NCBI GenBank assembly: GCA_027026755.1
Contig: JALVNE010000201.1
Coordinates: forward strand, 1 to 35,013
From: Sedimenticola sp.
GTDB lineage: Bacteria; Pseudomonadota; Gammaproteobacteria; Chromatiales; Chromatiaceae
Length of the DNA: 35,013 nucleotides
Direction of reading: 5' to 3'
A program made the position numbers and the translations under genes. This document shows positions 34,016-35,013 of the stretch, piece after piece (the stretch's first letter is position 1; every line of letters begins with the position of its first letter). Under the pieces are notes generated by a model, which worked only from the letters and a program-made list of their open reading frames with translations, did no database searches and was not told where the DNA came from.

Positions 34016-34046
34016 ATTGGCCCGATATATCCGCTTAAGGTAATAT
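34016..34046 (+). promoter_or_regulatory. Second ars promoter/operator, upstream of arsJ
   Basis: ATTGGCCCGATATAT (34016-34030) and TAATAT (34041-34046) match the GAPDH promoter box with one change and the same 18 bp between TTGGCC and TAATAT. It precedes the truncated GAPDH start and would drive arsJ independently. Confidence 0.5.
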
Positions 34047-34088
34047 AATTGATACCGGGTTTTACTTTTTCACAAAGGGATACATCAG

Positions 34089-34193
34089 ATGAGCATCAGG
34101 GTCGGCATCAACGGCTTTGGCCGTATTGAAAAACCGGCCACCCCTCACCCCAGCCCTCTCCCCTCGAGGGGAGAGGGAGACAGCAATAAATGA
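34089..34193 (+). pseudogene. Truncated duplicate of the ars GAPDH start
   Basis: The first 12 codons ([12 protein letters not shown]) match the complete GAPDH upstream ([12 protein letters not shown]), and the similarity extends back through the promoter region. After ILE-13 the match is lost, and the frame continues through a repeat-C hairpin (PHPSPLPSRGEGDSNK) to a TGA at 34191, giving 34 codons. It could not fold as a GAPDH. It may be a decayed gene, or it could now serve only as a translated leader for arsJ. The level of DNA difference suggests the duplication is not recent. Confidence 0.75.
34154..34177. repeat. Repeat C hairpin inside the truncated GAPDH frame
   Basis: CCCTCTCCCC and GGGGAGAGGG pair over 10 bp with a TCGA loop. 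Copies such as this, preceded by CCCCTCACCCC, also sit at 33832 and, with a variant preceding sequence, at 11526. The insertion lies close to where GAPDH similarity stops. Confidence 0.7.
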
Positions 34194-34216
34194 CGCGGGC
34201 AATGCCATCTACAACG

Positions 34217-34252
34217 CCCTCCCCTCAAAGAGGGAGGGAGATAGCAGGAAAT
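34217..34252. repeat. Short repeat C-like hairpin supplying the arsJ ribosome site
   Basis: CCCTCCC (34217-34223) and GGGAGGG (34232-34238) form a 7 bp stem. The following GGGAGATAGCAGGAAAT is identical to the flank of the hairpin after GAPDH. GGGAG lies 10 nt before the arsJ ATG, so the ribosome site derives from repeat sequence. Confidence 0.55.
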
Positions 34253-35013
34253 GTCTGATCTGCGCAATTATCTCACCGTCACCGGCGGTTACTGGGCCTT
34301 TACCATCACCGACGGCGCCATCCGCATGCTGGTGGTGCTGTATTTTCATCTGCTCGGTTACTCGCCTTTCGAAGTGGCCATGCTGTTTCTGTTTTATGAA
34401 TTCTTCGGCATCGTCACCAACCTGGTGGGCGGCTGGCTGGGGGCGCGTATTGGTCTGAACCTGACGATGCACATCGGCATGGGGATGCAGGTTGTCGCAC
34501 TGGCCATGTTGGCGGTTCCCGATGCCTGGCTATCCGTGCCCTATGTGATGTTCGCCCAGGCCCTCTCGGGCATTGCCAAGGATCTGAACAAGATGTCTGC
34601 CAAGGCCTCGGTAAAGACCCTGACTAAAGGCGGTGCCGAAGCCAGGCTGTTCAAATGGGTCGCCATTCTCACCGGCTCCAAGAATGCCCTCAAGGGCGGA
34701 GGATTCTTCATCGGCGCGGCCCTGCTGGAATGGATGGGTTTTCGTGCCGCGCTGCTGGTGCTGGCAGGCATGTTGCTGGTCGTGCTCCTCATCACCGCCA
34801 TCCTGCTTCCTTCGGGCGTGGGGAAGATGAAATCCAAACCCAAGTTCAGCCAGGTGTTCTCCAAGGTGCCTGCCATCAACTGGCTATCCGCGGCACGCTT
34901 CTTTTTGTTCGGGTCACGGGATGTGTGGTTTGTGGTGGGTCTGCCGGTGTTTCTCTATGACGTACTGAAATGGGACTTCATGGAGGTGGGCGCCTTTCTC
35001 GCCCTGTGGGTCA
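34251..35013 (+). CDS. arsJ: ArsJ organoarsenical (1-arseno-3-phosphoglycerate) efflux transporter, 3' end outside the window
   Basis: The frame is open from the ATG at 34251 to the window edge (254 codons visible). It starts MSDLRNYLTVTGGYWAFTITDGAIRMLVVL and continues with FLFYEFFGIVTNLVGGWLGAR, AQALSGIAKDLNKMSAK and LTGSKNALKGGGFF, which I recognise as the ArsJ branch of the major facilitator superfamily. At least six membrane segments are visible. ArsJ exports the arseno-ester made by the GAPDH encoded upstream. Full members are around 400 residues, so roughly a third is missing. It is separated from GAPDH by 439 bp of repeats but has its own ars-type promoter box. Confidence 0.9.
   Translation, partial: MSDLRNYLTVTGGYWAFTITDGAIRMLVVLYFHLLGYSPFEVAMLFLFYEFFGIVTNLVGGWLGARIGLNLTMHIGMGMQVVALAMLAVPDAWLSVPYVMFAQALSGIAKDLNKMSAKASVKTLTKGGAEARLFKWVAILTGSKNALKGGGFFIGAALLEWMGFRAALLVLAGMLLVVLLITAILLPSGVGKMKSKPKFSQVFSKVPAINWLSAARFFLFGSRDVWFVVGLPVFLYDVLKWDFMEVGAFLALWV

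Larger units (their letters stand above)
33812..34250. other. Repeat-filled gap between the GAPDH gene and arsJ
   Basis: This 439 bp stretch contains, in order: a repeat-C hairpin (33832-33855), a repeat-B element (33878-33996), a second ars promoter box (34016-34046), a truncated GAPDH start (34089-34127), a second repeat-C hairpin (34154-34177) and a shorter C-like hairpin (34217-34238). A 17 bp sequence, GGGAGATAGCAGGAAAT, occurs at 33853-33869 and again at 34236-34252, where it includes the first two bases of the arsJ ATG. Confidence 0.8.

Overview
The window is ordinary chromosome from a GC-rich gammaproteobacterium. The gene set (TamA/TamB, the RNase AM-YciO-TrpS-ScpA-ScpB-RluB cluster, IspB, Slt, AroG-type DAHP synthase) is typical of that class. 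The short palindromic repeats, two-domain periplasmic thioredoxin and ArsJ-type arsenic module would fit a free-living or sulfur-oxidising lineage such as the Chromatiales. That placement is inference; no rRNA or species marker is present.

Layout: (1) 1-302, 3' end of a gene resembling the C-terminus of DUF697-type GTPases. (2) 372-5764, minus strand: tamA-tamB, overlapping by 4 bp. (3) 5959-6993, minus: exported protein with two thioredoxin folds. (4) 7191-13032, minus: rnm (PHP phosphoesterase), yciO, an M50 site-2 protease, trpS, scpA, scpB and rluB, mostly overlapping or closely spaced. The TrpS carries a four-cysteine pattern like the [4Fe-4S] TrpRS of Thermotoga. (5) 13153-19772, plus: an oligopeptide ABC transporter (oppA, B, C, D, F). 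It is interrupted by a repeat pair between oppA and oppB, a terminator-like tandem hairpin between oppC and oppD, and an AT-rich antitoxin/PIN-toxin pair between oppD and oppF. (6) 19833-20894: DAHP synthase with its own promoter. (7) 21434-23549: divergent Sel1-repeat protein and lytic transglycosylase. (8) 23544-26270, minus: a 765-residue protein with a divergent class III nucleotide cyclase domain, followed by a small PilZ-like protein. (9) 26621-27175: secreted protein of unknown function. (10) 27362-31009, minus: rplU-rpmA with promoter and terminator, then obg-proB-tauE. (11) 31218-32270, plus: ispB and tRNA-Pro(CGG). (12) 32354-35013, plus: arsR, ArsJ-associated GAPDH, a truncated second copy of the GAPDH leader and start, and arsJ running off the end.

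Three families of short intergenic palindromes recur: A, core GTCGGGCTGAAGCCCGAC; B, GGGGTCGGAGTCA in inverted pairs; C, CCCTCTCCCC/GGGGAGAGGG hairpins. They lie between genes, several inside operons, and explain much of the non-coding DNA.

Most worth following up are the cyclase-like/PilZ pair, the remodelled ars locus with a duplicated promoter box, the toxin-antitoxin insertion at the start of oppF, and the Fe-S type TrpS. All functional statements rest on reading motifs by eye; no database search was run.
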